The notes beneath the pieces were generated by a model, which worked only from the letters and a program-made list of their open reading frames with translations, was not told the DNA's origin and searched no databases. A stretch of DNA of 64,000 bases from JAVJSU01 sp040219275 (GTDB taxonomy: Bacteria; Chloroflexota; Anaerolineae; Aggregatilineales; Phototrophicaceae). Below are positions 34,585 through 43,973 of the stretch, piece by piece. A program made the translations under genes and the position numbers. Positions within the stretch are counted from its first letter, which is position 1, and each line of letters opens with the position of its first letter. The DNA lies in the NCBI GenBank assembly GCA_040219275.1, contig JAVJSU010000099.1, forward strand, positions 124,001-188,000, written 5' to 3'.

Positions 34585-36341
34585 ACACCTTTGATACCTT
34601 CACGTAATGTTTCGATACGTTTTGTGAAGTGCTCCATCTTAGTCTTTTGCTCTGCATACCGCTTAGACAGCACCTCAAGACGGCTAAAAATGGGTGTAAG
34701 TACCTGATTACCATATTGCGAGAGACGATCACGTTCTTTCTTTGTCAGGTCATCTAGTGCGGTGTGATAGGTCTGCATAAGGTGATCGACACGCTGATTA
34801 AATTCTTTCTTGGTATCAGACGTAATCGCACGATAATGCTTGACAAGCCGATAACCGCCATATGCGGCAATCGGTGCGGCGACAACAAAGGCTGGAAATG
34901 CCAATACCGCCGCGCCCGCACCAAGTAAGGGACCCGGCGCGCCAATTGCGGCAATCGCGGCAATTAATCCACCTACCGCCGCCAATGACCATAAGCGGAA
35001 ACCACTGGCGTTATTTTCAAACAAGTCCTGTATTTCTCTGACCACTCGTCCGGTTGAGTAAGTTTTCAATTCTGCTTCTGCAATGCGAATAGCATCTTGC
35101 AAAGTCTCACGCTGTTCCGCGTAGATATCTGCATCCAGCCCGCCGCTAAACTCTTGTTCAAGCAAGTCCTGTAACTTATTTAGCCGATCAATCACCCCAC
35201 GCCAATACAAACGGCTATGATCGACCACCGCATTGACGTAACCGCCGGCGGCATCATTGATGTCGCGCAGTGAGCGCCCGATAACAACATCCTGAAATTC
35301 TGCCTGAAGTTTTTCGCTATTGAGATTGCTGGCGACTTTCCGCAAGGATAAATTGGCATCAATGAACGTCAAACCACGTTGGCGCATCCCCTCGAAGACT
35401 TTATCCACATCGGCTCTAGCTTCTTTCAGTTGCGTATCCAACCCCAGAGATTGACTCTGCAATTCCTGCTGAACTTCTTTCACTTTCGCCGTATCTAAAT
35501 TAACCAATTCCGCATTTCGACTTACCGTAGAATAGAATTTCTGCACCACACTATCAGCCATATCCAACTGTGCAAGTAGTTTTTGCTTCGCGGGTGATGA
35601 CTCTGCGAATACGCCCCGTAAGTGCGCCCGCACCGCGTCTATTCCGCCATCTTTATCATCTGTAAGCGCCTCTTTCGCGGAGACCATAAATAGCAACGGT
35701 TGTAGATTCAAATGCTCGCGCACTTGTTGTTCGATGAAGCGTCGGACCTGCGCTTGTTCATTGGGTTCTAGCAAATCCACCTGATTCACGACAAGAATCA
35801 GCTTTTTGCCATAGTTTTTCGCCGTTTCCATGTAAATGCGTTCGGTCTCGGCAAATGCATGTTTAGCAGAAAGTAAGAAAATCACAAGGTCGCTACGATG
35901 GAGAAAATCCTTGGCAACAGACTCGTGTTGCTTAAAAACCGAACCCGTCCCCGGTGTATCAACAATCGCAACCCCTTCAGCGCCTGTGTTCGGATGGTTC
36001 CACTCACGCAGACTATCACCGCGCATATTCGGCTTACGATCCGGCGTTTCGTTATACCGAACAAGTTCGATGACTTCGGTGGTTGGTGTGATGCCTGTCG
36101 GCAATAATTGCTCGCCGAGCAACGCGTTGACGAAGGTCGATTTACCGGCATTAAACTCCCCAATAATGACAACGAGGAAGAACATATCGCGTAAATCTTG
36201 CGCGACTTCGGTTAACCGTTTACGATCATCCGCGGAAACATCACCCAATTCCGCCAGAGATGACGCAACATCAGAAATAAGATCAACTTCCGCCTCACGA
36301 AGCGCGGCTAAAGGTCCTTGTAAAACTGTAGTACCTACCAT
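34581..36341 (-). CDS. bacterial dynamin-like GTPase
   Basis: The 586-residue GTPase has G1 GEFNAGKST near residue 63, G2 threonine in TPTTEV, G3 DTPGTGS and G4 LVVNQVDLL (NQVD in place of NKxD). A long coiled-coil stalk follows (residues about 240-420), then a hydrophobic region (SLAAVGGLIAAIAAIGAPGP and a second segment near residue 490) that could insert in membrane, and a C-terminal helical tail. This is the organisation of bacterial dynamin-like proteins that bind and fuse or stabilise membranes. It starts seven bases after its partner, so they are probably made together. Confidence 0.9.
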   Translation of the reverse strand: MVGTTVLQGPLAALREAEVDLISDVASSLAELGDVSADDRKRLTEVAQDLRDMFFLVVIIGEFNAGKSTFVNALLGEQLLPTGITPTTEVIELVRYNETPDRKPNMRGDSLREWNHPNTGAEGVAIVDTPGTGSVFKQHESVAKDFLHRSDLVIFLLSAKHAFAETERIYMETAKNYGKKLILVVNQVDLLEPNEQAQVRRFIEQQVREHLNLQPLLFMVSAKEALTDDKDGGIDAVRAHLRGVFAESSPAKQKLLAQLDMADSVVQKFYSTVSRNAELVNLDTAKVKEVQQELQSQSLGLDTQLKEARADVDKVFEGMRQRGLTFIDANLSLRKVASNLNSEKLQAEFQDVVIGRSLRDINDAAGGYVNAVVDHSRLYWRGVIDRLNKLQDLLEQEFSGGLDADIYAEQRETLQDAIRIAEAELKTYSTGRVVREIQDLFENNASGFRLWSLAAVGGLIAAIAAIGAPGPLLGAGAAVLAFPAFVVAAPIAAYGGYRLVKHYRAITSDTKKEFNQRVDHLMQTYHTALDDLTKKERDRLSQYGNQVLTPIFSRLEVLSKRYAEQKTKMEHFTKRIETLREGIKGV

Positions 36342-36348
36342 AGACGTG

Positions 36349-38226
36349 TTATCCTCTTATACCAAACAGGTTCCGGCTACCTATTTTCACCAGATCAGAT
36401 TCGATGCTCACCATTTCCTGTTGAGATTGTTGCAACTGATTGAGTTGATCGGTTTGAATTTGTGTCTGCGATTCTACCAGACGAGTGAGTGGCGCGACCA
36501 CATCACGACGGAGCTTCATACCATATTTAACCTGCTCATCCGCAGATTTTGAAAGTGCCTCGATATAACGTGCCTCGATTTTTAGTGTGCGGTTGGCATG
36601 TTGGGTTTTCAAAACGCGTCCCATAAGCGGCATCAGTAAAACGCCAATTAAACCGAAAGATACCAGTAGAATTAGAATGATCAATGTATTGCCGTCGTTC
36701 ACCCCACCGCCTAGCAATAAGGCAAGCGTGCCGACAATGGCTAACACTTCCCAGATAGCTAAGGCGAACAAGACGTTTCGTAAACTGCGATCAAGCGTTT
36801 CTGTTTCCAGCTTTAGCGCTTCGTCCTCAATCGCTTCCAACTTAGGGCGTAATGATTGCATGATGCCGCGATCGTAACGTAAGGGAGATTGAATATCGCC
36901 GATCACTTTATCACGAATATTTTCCGGCAAGGCAGTAACTTCATTTTTCGCGTATTTAACAAGATCATCGACATCTTGCATGTCCTTACCCTCAAGCCGT
37001 GGCGCTAATTTATCCACAACATCCGGCAATTCACGGATTGGCTCAAATACGTTATATCGCTCAAATGCAAGACGGGTATAAGAATACTGCTGACCGCGCC
37101 GAAATAGACGCGCAAGACCGATCAGTTCCGTAAATCCGCGCCAGACGGAAGACAACGCCCGCGAAAGTTGAAAGATGTCTTGAATGGCTTCCCCGCCACG
37201 GTCAATCGTCTCTTTAAATTTGCCGCGAACCTCTTCACTTACCTCGCGGACGATTTTTTCCTGCTCACGCTTGTACGAAGCCAGTTGTTGTTCCACATTT
37301 CCGGTGATGCTCTGATACTGGTCAAGCACCGATTGATTGGCTTGGACTGCTTCTAGTGCCACCTGATTAACATTTTGAATAATCTGCAACGGCGTTTGCA
37401 ATTTTTGCTTCATGCGGTCAACATCGCTCAGTTGCTTTTCGATGTAACTTTCAAGCTGATCTAATCCACTTTCGCGCCACAATTGTTGATCTAAGGTATC
37501 CACCTTTTTCGCTTGCAAACCCTTCTTTGCGGAGACTAACCACACTTCTGGCTTATAGCCTAATTTGTCCTCGCTCTGATTGGTCACGTACTCCGTAACC
37601 GTTTTGCGTTCCTCATCAGAGAGCAAATCTGCCTGATTCACCATAATGATGATCTTCTTGCCGAAGCCACGTAACATTTGCAGATACTCTAGGTTACGGG
37701 AAGTCATCGCCTGCGTTGCGAGCATCACCAGAATCACCACATCACTACGATGCAAGAAACGACGCGTGGTTTCCTCATGTGTCTGGAAAACCGATTCCAG
37801 ACCGGGCGTATCTACAAAACTCACTTTTTGTAGTAACGGCGACGGATAAAACACCGTATCCACCTGATTGCCGGAGTCCATGCGCTGTTCGCCATCTGCC
37901 CAGCGCAATATATGGATACGATCTGTCGTCGGGATGGGACCCACGCGCAGTAAATCAGGCTTGCCAAGCAGTGCATTGATTAAGCTCGACTTACCCGAAC
38001 TGAAGGGGCCGACAAACACCATCAAAAAAGGATGATCCGCATGAAATAGGGCATCACGGACTTGCAATACGCGCGACTCATCCAGATTGTCAATCTTCGG
38101 TAGAAGTGTCAATAAATTTGAAATGAGTTCGTACTCGCGGCGACGTAAGGCTTCATAGGTCGTTGCCAATCGAGTTTCCTGGTTGTCTTGGGACAATTTT
38201 GCACCAACCTGCAATAAGATGAACAC
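36349..38226 (-). CDS. bacterial dynamin-like GTPase (partner)
   Basis: The 625-residue GTPase has G1 GPFSSGKSSLINALLG near residue 74, G2 PTTDRIH, G3 VDTPGLESVF and G4 MVNQADLL. It has a long coiled-coil stalk and two closely spaced hydrophobic helices near residues 485-540 (LFALAIWEVLAIVGTLALLL and LIILILLVSFGLIGVLLMPL), followed by a coiled-coil tail rich in glutamine. It differs from the next gene product and so may form a hetero-oligomer with it. The GTG start has no clear ribosome-binding site; a TTG at 38196 preceded by AGGTTGG is an alternative. Confidence 0.9.
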   Translation of the reverse strand: MFILLQVGAKLSQDNQETRLATTYEALRRREYELISNLLTLLPKIDNLDESRVLQVRDALFHADHPFLMVFVGPFSSGKSSLINALLGKPDLLRVGPIPTTDRIHILRWADGEQRMDSGNQVDTVFYPSPLLQKVSFVDTPGLESVFQTHEETTRRFLHRSDVVILVMLATQAMTSRNLEYLQMLRGFGKKIIIMVNQADLLSDEERKTVTEYVTNQSEDKLGYKPEVWLVSAKKGLQAKKVDTLDQQLWRESGLDQLESYIEKQLSDVDRMKQKLQTPLQIIQNVNQVALEAVQANQSVLDQYQSITGNVEQQLASYKREQEKIVREVSEEVRGKFKETIDRGGEAIQDIFQLSRALSSVWRGFTELIGLARLFRRGQQYSYTRLAFERYNVFEPIRELPDVVDKLAPRLEGKDMQDVDDLVKYAKNEVTALPENIRDKVIGDIQSPLRYDRGIMQSLRPKLEAIEDEALKLETETLDRSLRNVLFALAIWEVLAIVGTLALLLGGGVNDGNTLIILILLVSFGLIGVLLMPLMGRVLKTQHANRTLKIEARYIEALSKSADEQVKYGMKLRRDVVAPLTRLVESQTQIQTDQLNQLQQSQQEMVSIESDLVKIGSRNLFGIRG

Positions 38227-38361
38227 TAAGGATTATTTAACAGCATAACGCGCTTGCCATTACGATACAATACTCTAACGTCTAAACTGCTTTCGCAAAT
38301 GCGTTTATGCCCTTAAAATAAAGAAAGTATAAATATTGATGCAATGGTTAGGGGAATAAAG

Positions 38362-40392
38362 TTGAACAACGATAGCGCCGCCCAAAAAGAACGCCAACTT
38401 AATCTCATACTCGAACTCGACAGAGCACGCGACGCGCCGGAAGTCATGGATGATCCTAACTATATGTTTCGTGCCATTGCAACCTTGCTAAAAAGCACCT
38501 TTAATGCGGATGCCTGTGCCATCATGCTTGTTGATGAAGCCAGCGACGAAATTGAAAGCATCGTCGCATTCGGTGTACCCGACGATATGGCGATTGACCT
38601 ATGTCGTCAGGCAATGGGCTTTAAAACACCTACCTCATTAAAAACATCACTATGGTCAAATACGTTGGGATTGCAAATTGTGTTGCAAGACGATCAATAT
38701 CCGTTAGGCAGTTTTTTCCTTGCGAGCAAAACAACTGCATTTACTGATGATGATATTGAACTATTAGATATTGCTGAAAGCCAAATCGACTCCGCGATTG
38801 TACAGGCACGTCTGGTCTGGAAGCTCGCACATCGCAATATGGAGTTGGAAGCGATTTATCAAATTGATCGGATGCGGGACGATAATCCTGATGAAAGCGA
38901 CCTCATCAATAATTTTACCTTACTGCTTAGCGACCACTTCAAAGCGGATTTATGTATGCTTTTGCTCTCCCATGTTGATAGTGGAGAAATGGTCGTGCGC
39001 GGAATTATGGATAAGCAGGAACTTCCCGGTAGTGTGCTAGAAGCGATCCATAACCTTACGACGGATATTCGTAGCCCTCAAATTATCCCAACCCCACCCG
39101 GCTTAAAAGAGAAGCTTAACTTACTTGCCGCACCGTTTATCGTCGGTGGCACGCGCCTGGGCACGGCGATTGTCGGACGTAAAGCCCCATATACGATTGG
39201 CGAAAATCGATTGATATTCGCAATGGTCAGCCAGATGGACTCTGCGATTGTACATAGCCGTGTCATGCAACAATTGACTCAAAGAAACAAAGAATTGGAA
39301 TCCATTTACCGGATTGATCAGATTCGGGATAGCGAAACTGATTTTGATACTATGTTGCATCAAGTTCTTGGGGAATTGTGCAAAGCAGTTGCCAGCGAAA
39401 TCGGCTATTTGATGCTCTATAATGAAGGTGGAGAAGCCCCGCTTGAACTTAAAGCAACCACCCGCGACGGCATCATTACCGCGCCCGGTTATATCGAAAC
39501 CATCAACAAATACTCACGCGAAGCTCTTGATACCGCCCGCACTGTTTATTCAAATGTTGCAGAAGATGGGATACGTTCTATTGTTGCTGTTCCATTAATC
39601 TTAAATGAGCGGATTATCGGCGTGTTCGGCGCAGTAAACAGTGCTAATGCGCGGGGATTTAGCGCGGAAGACAGACGTATGTTGACTGCTATCACCAGTC
39701 AGGTTGATACCGCTGTATTTGAGCGCCTAGAGCGTCGACAGATGCGTAAGGTGTTGAGCCGTTCCGTTGACCCTAAGGTTTTAGAGCATCTGCTTCAACA
39801 TGCGGATGACAATGTCCTGGCAGGTGAACGTGTCGTACTAAGTGTGCTATTCGCGGATTTACGCGGCTCTACAGAATGGGCAGAACGCACAGACCCGGAA
39901 GAACTTGTTCATACACTCAATGAATTTCTGAGCAAAATGACGGATGTGATCTTCAAGCACGGCGGAACATTGGACAAATTCGTAGGCGACGAAGTCATTG
40001 CCCTATTTGGATGCCCTGTTCCGATGGACGACCATCCACAACATGCTGTTCGTGCGGCATTGGAAATGCAGGCTGTGCACAAAGAATTGCAAGCATTTTT
40101 TGCGGCACAGGGTCATGAATTACCCTCATTAGGGGTCGGCATAAGTTCCGGTGAAGTGATTGCTGGTGAATTCGGACCTCCGGTTCGCACAGATTTTACA
40201 GCAATCGGGCGTGTCATGAATCTTGGCGCACGTCTGTGTGGTGCGGCAGGACCTGATGAAGTATACATCAGCCTTGGTACCCATGAAGCCCTCGAAGGCT
40301 TTGCCGACGACGAACCATTAACACCGCTCAACTTAAAAGGCTTAGGGGCAACCGTCCCTGTATTTAAAGTGCTCTCAATAAAGGACGTTTAA
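38362..40392 (+). CDS. GAF-domain class III nucleotidyl cyclase
   Basis: The 676-residue protein has three GAF-like sensor domains (about 20-150, 165-300 and 310-450) and a C-terminal class III adenylate/guanylate cyclase domain. The cyclase has both metal aspartates, in LFADLRGSTEW and KFVGDEVIALFG, and the transition-state region AIGRVMNLGARL. It should make cAMP or cGMP in response to a small ligand or redox signal. The TTG at 38362 is chosen because AGGGGA lies six bases upstream; the longer ATG at 38344 overlaps it. It is divergent from the dynamin operon. Confidence 0.9.
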   Translation: MNNDSAAQKERQLNLILELDRARDAPEVMDDPNYMFRAIATLLKSTFNADACAIMLVDEASDEIESIVAFGVPDDMAIDLCRQAMGFKTPTSLKTSLWSNTLGLQIVLQDDQYPLGSFFLASKTTAFTDDDIELLDIAESQIDSAIVQARLVWKLAHRNMELEAIYQIDRMRDDNPDESDLINNFTLLLSDHFKADLCMLLLSHVDSGEMVVRGIMDKQELPGSVLEAIHNLTTDIRSPQIIPTPPGLKEKLNLLAAPFIVGGTRLGTAIVGRKAPYTIGENRLIFAMVSQMDSAIVHSRVMQQLTQRNKELESIYRIDQIRDSETDFDTMLHQVLGELCKAVASEIGYLMLYNEGGEAPLELKATTRDGIITAPGYIETINKYSREALDTARTVYSNVAEDGIRSIVAVPLILNERIIGVFGAVNSANARGFSAEDRRMLTAITSQVDTAVFERLERRQMRKVLSRSVDPKVLEHLLQHADDNVLAGERVVLSVLFADLRGSTEWAERTDPEELVHTLNEFLSKMTDVIFKHGGTLDKFVGDEVIALFGCPVPMDDHPQHAVRAALEMQAVHKELQAFFAAQGHELPSLGVGISSGEVIAGEFGPPVRTDFTAIGRVMNLGARLCGAAGPDEVYISLGTHEALEGFADDEPLTPLNLKGLGATVPVFKVLSIKDV

Positions 40393-40399
40393 TCACTAG

Positions 40400-41623
40400 A
40401 TGTTTAACGATTCTATACATTACAAGCAGGAAGCCCTGCACTGTGACGACCTTCCTCTAAACGAAATTGTCGCAAAAACGGGTACACCAACCTATATTTA
40501 TAGCCAGAAGCGTATTTTGGAGAATTATACACAGATCAAATCGGCTTTCGCTAAATTAGATGCACACATCCATTACAGCGCAAAAGCAAATAACAATCAT
40601 CATATTCTGAAGATGCTCGTGGATGCCGGTGCCGGGATTGATGCTGTCAGTGGGGGTGAAGTGTATCTCGCCCTAAATGCTGGCTGTTCGCCGGAAAATA
40701 TCGTCTTCGCAGGCGTAGGTAAATCACGCGAGGAATTACGCTTCGCTATCGGCAAGGGTGTTGGTTGGATCAATGTCGAAAATATCGCCGAAATCGACTA
40801 TATCAATGAGATTACTGCTGAACTCGGACGTGAACCAACGCGTATCTCGTTGCGTCTTAATCCAGATGTCACAGCCAATACCCATCCTTACATTGCAACA
40901 GGACACGGTGGCGCAAAGTTTGGCTTAACCGCAACCACCATCGCTGATGTTCTCGCACACCAAGATCACTATGAGCATTTAACCTTTTCAGGTATTCATG
41001 TACATATCGGTAGCCAATTGCATGATACAACAGCCACTCAACAGGCGATCAAAGCGGCAATTAACCTGATTGAACCCTATCCGAATATCCGCACGTTAGA
41101 TATCGGTGGCGGTTTGCCTGTTGCCTATACACCAAATGAAATACTCCCTTCAATCCAAGATTTCGTTGATGATATTTATCCGCTCGTCAAAGATTACGAG
41201 CTGATACTTGAGCCGGGTCGGGCAATTGTCGCCGATGCAGGACTCTTGCTCACCGAAGTGCTCTACGTCAAGCAACAAGCTGGACAAATTTTTTACATTG
41301 TAGATGCGAGTATGTCTGAACTCATCCGCCCGGCGCTGTATCAAGCGCACCACGAAATTCTGCCCGTCATTAAAAAAGATAGAGAACTTACACCTGCCAA
41401 TATCGTCGGTCCAGTATGTGAAACGGCTGATGTTCTCGGAAGAAACATCAATTTGCCGCCCTTAATAGCAGGCGATTTGCTTGCTGTCATGACGACAGGC
41501 GCATATGGTATGGTCATGGCGAGTAATTACAATGCACGTCCACGCCCAGCAGAGATTATGGTCAACGGAACAGAGTGGAAAACCGTGCGTGAACGCGAAA
41601 CATGGGCGAGTTTGATGGGGTAA
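40400..41623 (+). CDS. lysA: diaminopimelate decarboxylase
   Basis: LysA performs the last step of lysine synthesis, decarboxylating meso-diaminopimelate. The 407-residue PLP enzyme has the PLP lysine in YSAKANNNHH near residue 61, the DAVSGGEVYLAL motif, HIGSQL, the GGG phosphate loop in DIGGGLPVAY, and GPVCETADVLG with the active-site cysteine. It is of usual length and follows the cyclase gene by seven bases. Confidence 0.97.
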   Translation: MFNDSIHYKQEALHCDDLPLNEIVAKTGTPTYIYSQKRILENYTQIKSAFAKLDAHIHYSAKANNNHHILKMLVDAGAGIDAVSGGEVYLALNAGCSPENIVFAGVGKSREELRFAIGKGVGWINVENIAEIDYINEITAELGREPTRISLRLNPDVTANTHPYIATGHGGAKFGLTATTIADVLAHQDHYEHLTFSGIHVHIGSQLHDTTATQQAIKAAINLIEPYPNIRTLDIGGGLPVAYTPNEILPSIQDFVDDIYPLVKDYELILEPGRAIVADAGLLLTEVLYVKQQAGQIFYIVDASMSELIRPALYQAHHEILPVIKKDRELTPANIVGPVCETADVLGRNINLPPLIAGDLLAVMTTGAYGMVMASNYNARPRPAEIMVNGTEWKTVRERETWASLMG

Positions 41624-41626
41624 GCA

Positions 41627-42805
41627 ATGGTACGCGTTATCATTCATCTGGATTTAGACGCATTTTTCTGTGGAGTTGAAGAGCATCGCGACACTTCGCT
41701 ACACGGTCTTCCGTTTGCAGTAGGTGGTCAGCCGGATAAGCGCGGTGTCGTGGCTTCATGTTCCTATGCGGCACGCAAATTCGGTGTGCGCTCTGCGATG
41801 CCAATGTCACAAGCGGTACGTCTCTGTCCCGATCTGATAATCGTCCGTCATCATTTTGACGATTATCGCGCCGCCTCGCGCAAGATCATGGAGTATCTGA
41901 ATACACTCACTCCGTTAGTCGAGCAAATCTCCATAGACGAAGCCTTTCTTGATGTTACAGGGGAACGCAACGCGGGCAAACCACTTGCGGAGACCATTCA
42001 GCACACTATTCAAGAACAATTCGGATTGCCCTGTTCTATGGGCGTAGCATCAAACAAGTTAGTCGCCAAAATCGCCAATAATATCGGAAAATCCACTGCC
42101 AGCAAGCTCACCGATGGCGCACCGAACGCCATTAATGTTATCCCGCATGGCAATGAAGCCAATTTCTTTAAATCATTGCCTATTCGTGAGCTATGGGGAA
42201 TTGGACCGAAAACAGCGGAAAAACTTCATGCAATGCGTATTTATCAGATTGGTGATTTAACAAAATTATCTCAGGGTGAACTCAAAAAGCATTTCGGCAA
42301 ACTCGGCGAAGAACTCTTTTTTCGTGCTCGTGGAATTGATGATCGTCCAGTAGAAACCAACCATGACACCAAATCCATCAGTAAAGAACTAACCTTTGAA
42401 GTAGATGTTAGAGAAGAAGCCGTTCTCCTAAAAACCCTTCGCCAACTCGCGGATGGTGTTGGCAGACAAGTCCGCAAACAGAATTTACAGGGCAAAACGG
42501 TTTCAATAAAATTGAGATGGTCGGATTTTACGACGATCACGCGCCAGATCACCCTGCCCCAACCTATTGATAGCGATGCAAAAATCTATCAATCCGCGCT
42601 GGAAATTTTCCATCAATCGTGGAGCAAAGGCAGACCGATCCGCTTGATCGGAGTCGCCTTAAGCGGGTTCGAAAACCCTATACAACAACTTTCATTATGG
42701 GATGCGCCAATCAGTGAGGAAGATCAACGATTACAAAACACGCTCGATGCGTTAAAAGATCGATTCGGGGAAAGTATGATTAAACGCGCTAGTGATCTCG
42801 AATGA
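41627..42805 (+). CDS. dinB: DNA polymerase IV
   Basis: Pol IV is a Y-family translesion polymerase. The 392-residue protein has the metal residues in HLDLDAFFCGVE and in SIDEAFLDVTG, the tyrosine gate region SYAARKFGVRSAMPM, the thumb GIGPKTAEKL and a little-finger domain. The GGGG before the ATG overlaps the lysA end. The C-terminal end has QQLSLWDAP, which resembles a beta-clamp binding motif (QLSLW). It abuts the convergent serine hydrolase gene with no gap. Confidence 0.97.
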   Translation: MVRVIIHLDLDAFFCGVEEHRDTSLHGLPFAVGGQPDKRGVVASCSYAARKFGVRSAMPMSQAVRLCPDLIIVRHHFDDYRAASRKIMEYLNTLTPLVEQISIDEAFLDVTGERNAGKPLAETIQHTIQEQFGLPCSMGVASNKLVAKIANNIGKSTASKLTDGAPNAINVIPHGNEANFFKSLPIRELWGIGPKTAEKLHAMRIYQIGDLTKLSQGELKKHFGKLGEELFFRARGIDDRPVETNHDTKSISKELTFEVDVREEAVLLKTLRQLADGVGRQVRKQNLQGKTVSIKLRWSDFTTITRQITLPQPIDSDAKIYQSALEIFHQSWSKGRPIRLIGVALSGFENPIQQLSLWDAPISEEDQRLQNTLDALKDRFGESMIKRASDLE

Positions 42806-43633
42806 TTACGTAAAAGATAATGCAGAATAGCAGAGTCGGGTGATGTCGCCTATCAGTGCACTACTCACCGAACGATCTTCAATTCCACGTGTCAACACCA
42901 CCAGCACAAAAGGCTTCTTTGAAAACACAATGCCTGCATCATGGTCAATTTTAGTAATCCAACCGGGCTTGTTGGCAACAGCTACGTCTTCGGGGATATT
43001 TGCGGGAATAGGGTCTACCCAATGATGCCGTTTCATAATATTCAGCATCTCATCGCAGGCTCGTTCAGAAATAATTTCGCGCCTGCCTAATTTCCACAAC
43101 AACGTGCTCAACGCCAACGCATTCGTCGTATTGCTAACGCCCGTCTTGAATGCCTTTTCGTCTTCCAGAGGGCGCAAAACGTTTAATCCGGCAATATCTA
43201 ATGCGTGTAGTCGTTTTTGAATATTTTCCACGCCAATCCTTTGCATAATCAAATTTGTGGCGCAATTACTGCTGACGACAATCATCGCATAGCTCAATTC
43301 GCGCATCGTCATCGTCGGCGATTTGATGATTTCGTGGTCTAAGTCATGCTCAAGTTCAACGCTAAACACGCTACCATCCACGATACTATTGAAGTGATTA
43401 ATCACGGGGATTGAGTCGTCTAATGAGAGATGTCCAAGCTCCGCCTGCGCGAAGAGTTCGACCATCACGGCGACTTTCATAGTGCTTGCGGCATGAAACA
43501 TCTCAGTAGCATTGATGAATAACTGAGCCTCGGCATCTAGCGAACGCAACGCAACCGCGACATCCGCACTGCTTTCTGAAATTAGCACCTTAATTTGATG
43601 TTCCAGAGTTAGCAAATCAGCAGTCGACGACAT
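42806..43633 (-). CDS. class A beta-lactamase-like serine hydrolase
   Basis: The 275-residue protein has the SxxK motif in AASTMKVAVM near residue 41, an SxN motif in VSSNCATNL and KPG in place of KTG in VANKPGWI. It is like class A serine beta-lactamases and related enzymes, but lacks an obvious signal peptide, which argues against a periplasmic antibiotic-degrading role. It could be a cytoplasmic or surface peptidase/esterase. The ATG at 43633 is chosen over an upstream TTG. Confidence 0.85.
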   Translation of the reverse strand: MSSTADLLTLEHQIKVLISESSADVAVALRSLDAEAQLFINATEMFHAASTMKVAVMVELFAQAELGHLSLDDSIPVINHFNSIVDGSVFSVELEHDLDHEIIKSPTMTMRELSYAMIVVSSNCATNLIMQRIGVENIQKRLHALDIAGLNVLRPLEDEKAFKTGVSNTTNALALSTLLWKLGRREIISERACDEMLNIMKRHHWVDPIPANIPEDVAVANKPGWITKIDHDAGIVFSKKPFVLVVLTRGIEDRSVSSALIGDITRLCYSALSFT

Positions 43634-43690
43634 CAAAATAACCAATCAGGATTTTCAAAACCTCTACTAAAGTATATTATCGCCAGACAA

Positions 43691-43720
43691 CAAAAAAGAC
43701 CACAGAATTTTGTGGTCTTA
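43691..43720 (-). terminator. terminator after the tRNA pair
   Basis: AAGACCACA/TGTGGTCTT hairpin (43697-43705 with 43711-43719) followed by TTTTTT on the minus strand, 17 bases after the second tRNA. Confidence 0.92.
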
Positions 43721-43736
43721 GGTTAAGTTGCTATCT

Positions 43737-43810
43737 TGGTGATACCTGGACTTGAACCAGGAACCTTACGATTATGAGTCGTACGCTCTGACCGGTTGAG
43801 CTATATCACC
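43737..43810 (-). tRNA. tRNA with CAU anticodon, likely tRNA-Ile2 (lysidine type)
   Basis: The 74-base cloverleaf has acceptor stem GGTGATA/TATCACC, discriminator A, D-arm GCTC...GAGC, anticodon stem TACGA/TCGTA with loop CTCATAA (anticodon CAU) and T-arm CCTGG/CCAGG. No CCA is encoded. CAU tRNAs include elongator Met and Ile2 whose C34 is changed to lysidine. The GACTCATAATC core and TGGTTCAAGTCCAG T-arm resemble E. coli ileX more than metT, but this is a judgement by eye. It follows the initiator tRNA by 13 bases. Confidence 0.85.
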
Positions 43811-43823
43811 TCAAATAAAAAAG

Positions 43824-43895
43824 TTGCGGAGGATGGATTCGAACCATCGACCTTCAGGTTATGAGCCTGACGAGCTGCCTCTGCTCTACTCCGCG
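43824..43895 (-). tRNA. initiator tRNA-fMet (CAU)
   Basis: The 72-base cloverleaf starts CGCGGAG and ends CTCCGCA plus A, giving the C1/A72 mismatch typical of bacterial initiator tRNA. The anticodon arm is TCAGG-CTCATAA-CCTGA with CAU anticodon, and the sequence AAGGTCGATGGTTCGAATCC completes the T-arm. The usual three consecutive G:C pairs at 29-31/39-41 are here A:U, G:C, G:C. No CCA is encoded. It is the first gene of a two-tRNA transcript. Confidence 0.93.
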
Positions 43896-43901
43896 TTGAG
43901 A

Positions 43902-43930
43902 ATAATAACAGGGGTACATAGTGATGTCAA
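43902..43930 (-). promoter_or_regulatory. strong promoter for the tRNA pair
   Basis: TTGACA (43930-43925), a 17-base spacer and TATTAT (43907-43902). The -10 box ends only six bases before the first base of the mature initiator tRNA. Confidence 0.85.
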
Positions 43931-43973
43931 CGGTGACTTATCTCCGCTTTTATAAGAAACACACAAGAAAAAA

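Noticed and set aside
35836..36552. Plus-strand 238-residue open frame over the dynamin-like genes
   Set aside because: It is antisense to conserved GTPase motifs on the minus strand and has no start signals.
42806..43633. Antibiotic resistance beta-lactamase
   Set aside because: The fold is class A-like but no signal peptide is visible and KTG is altered to KPG, so a resistance role is not supported.
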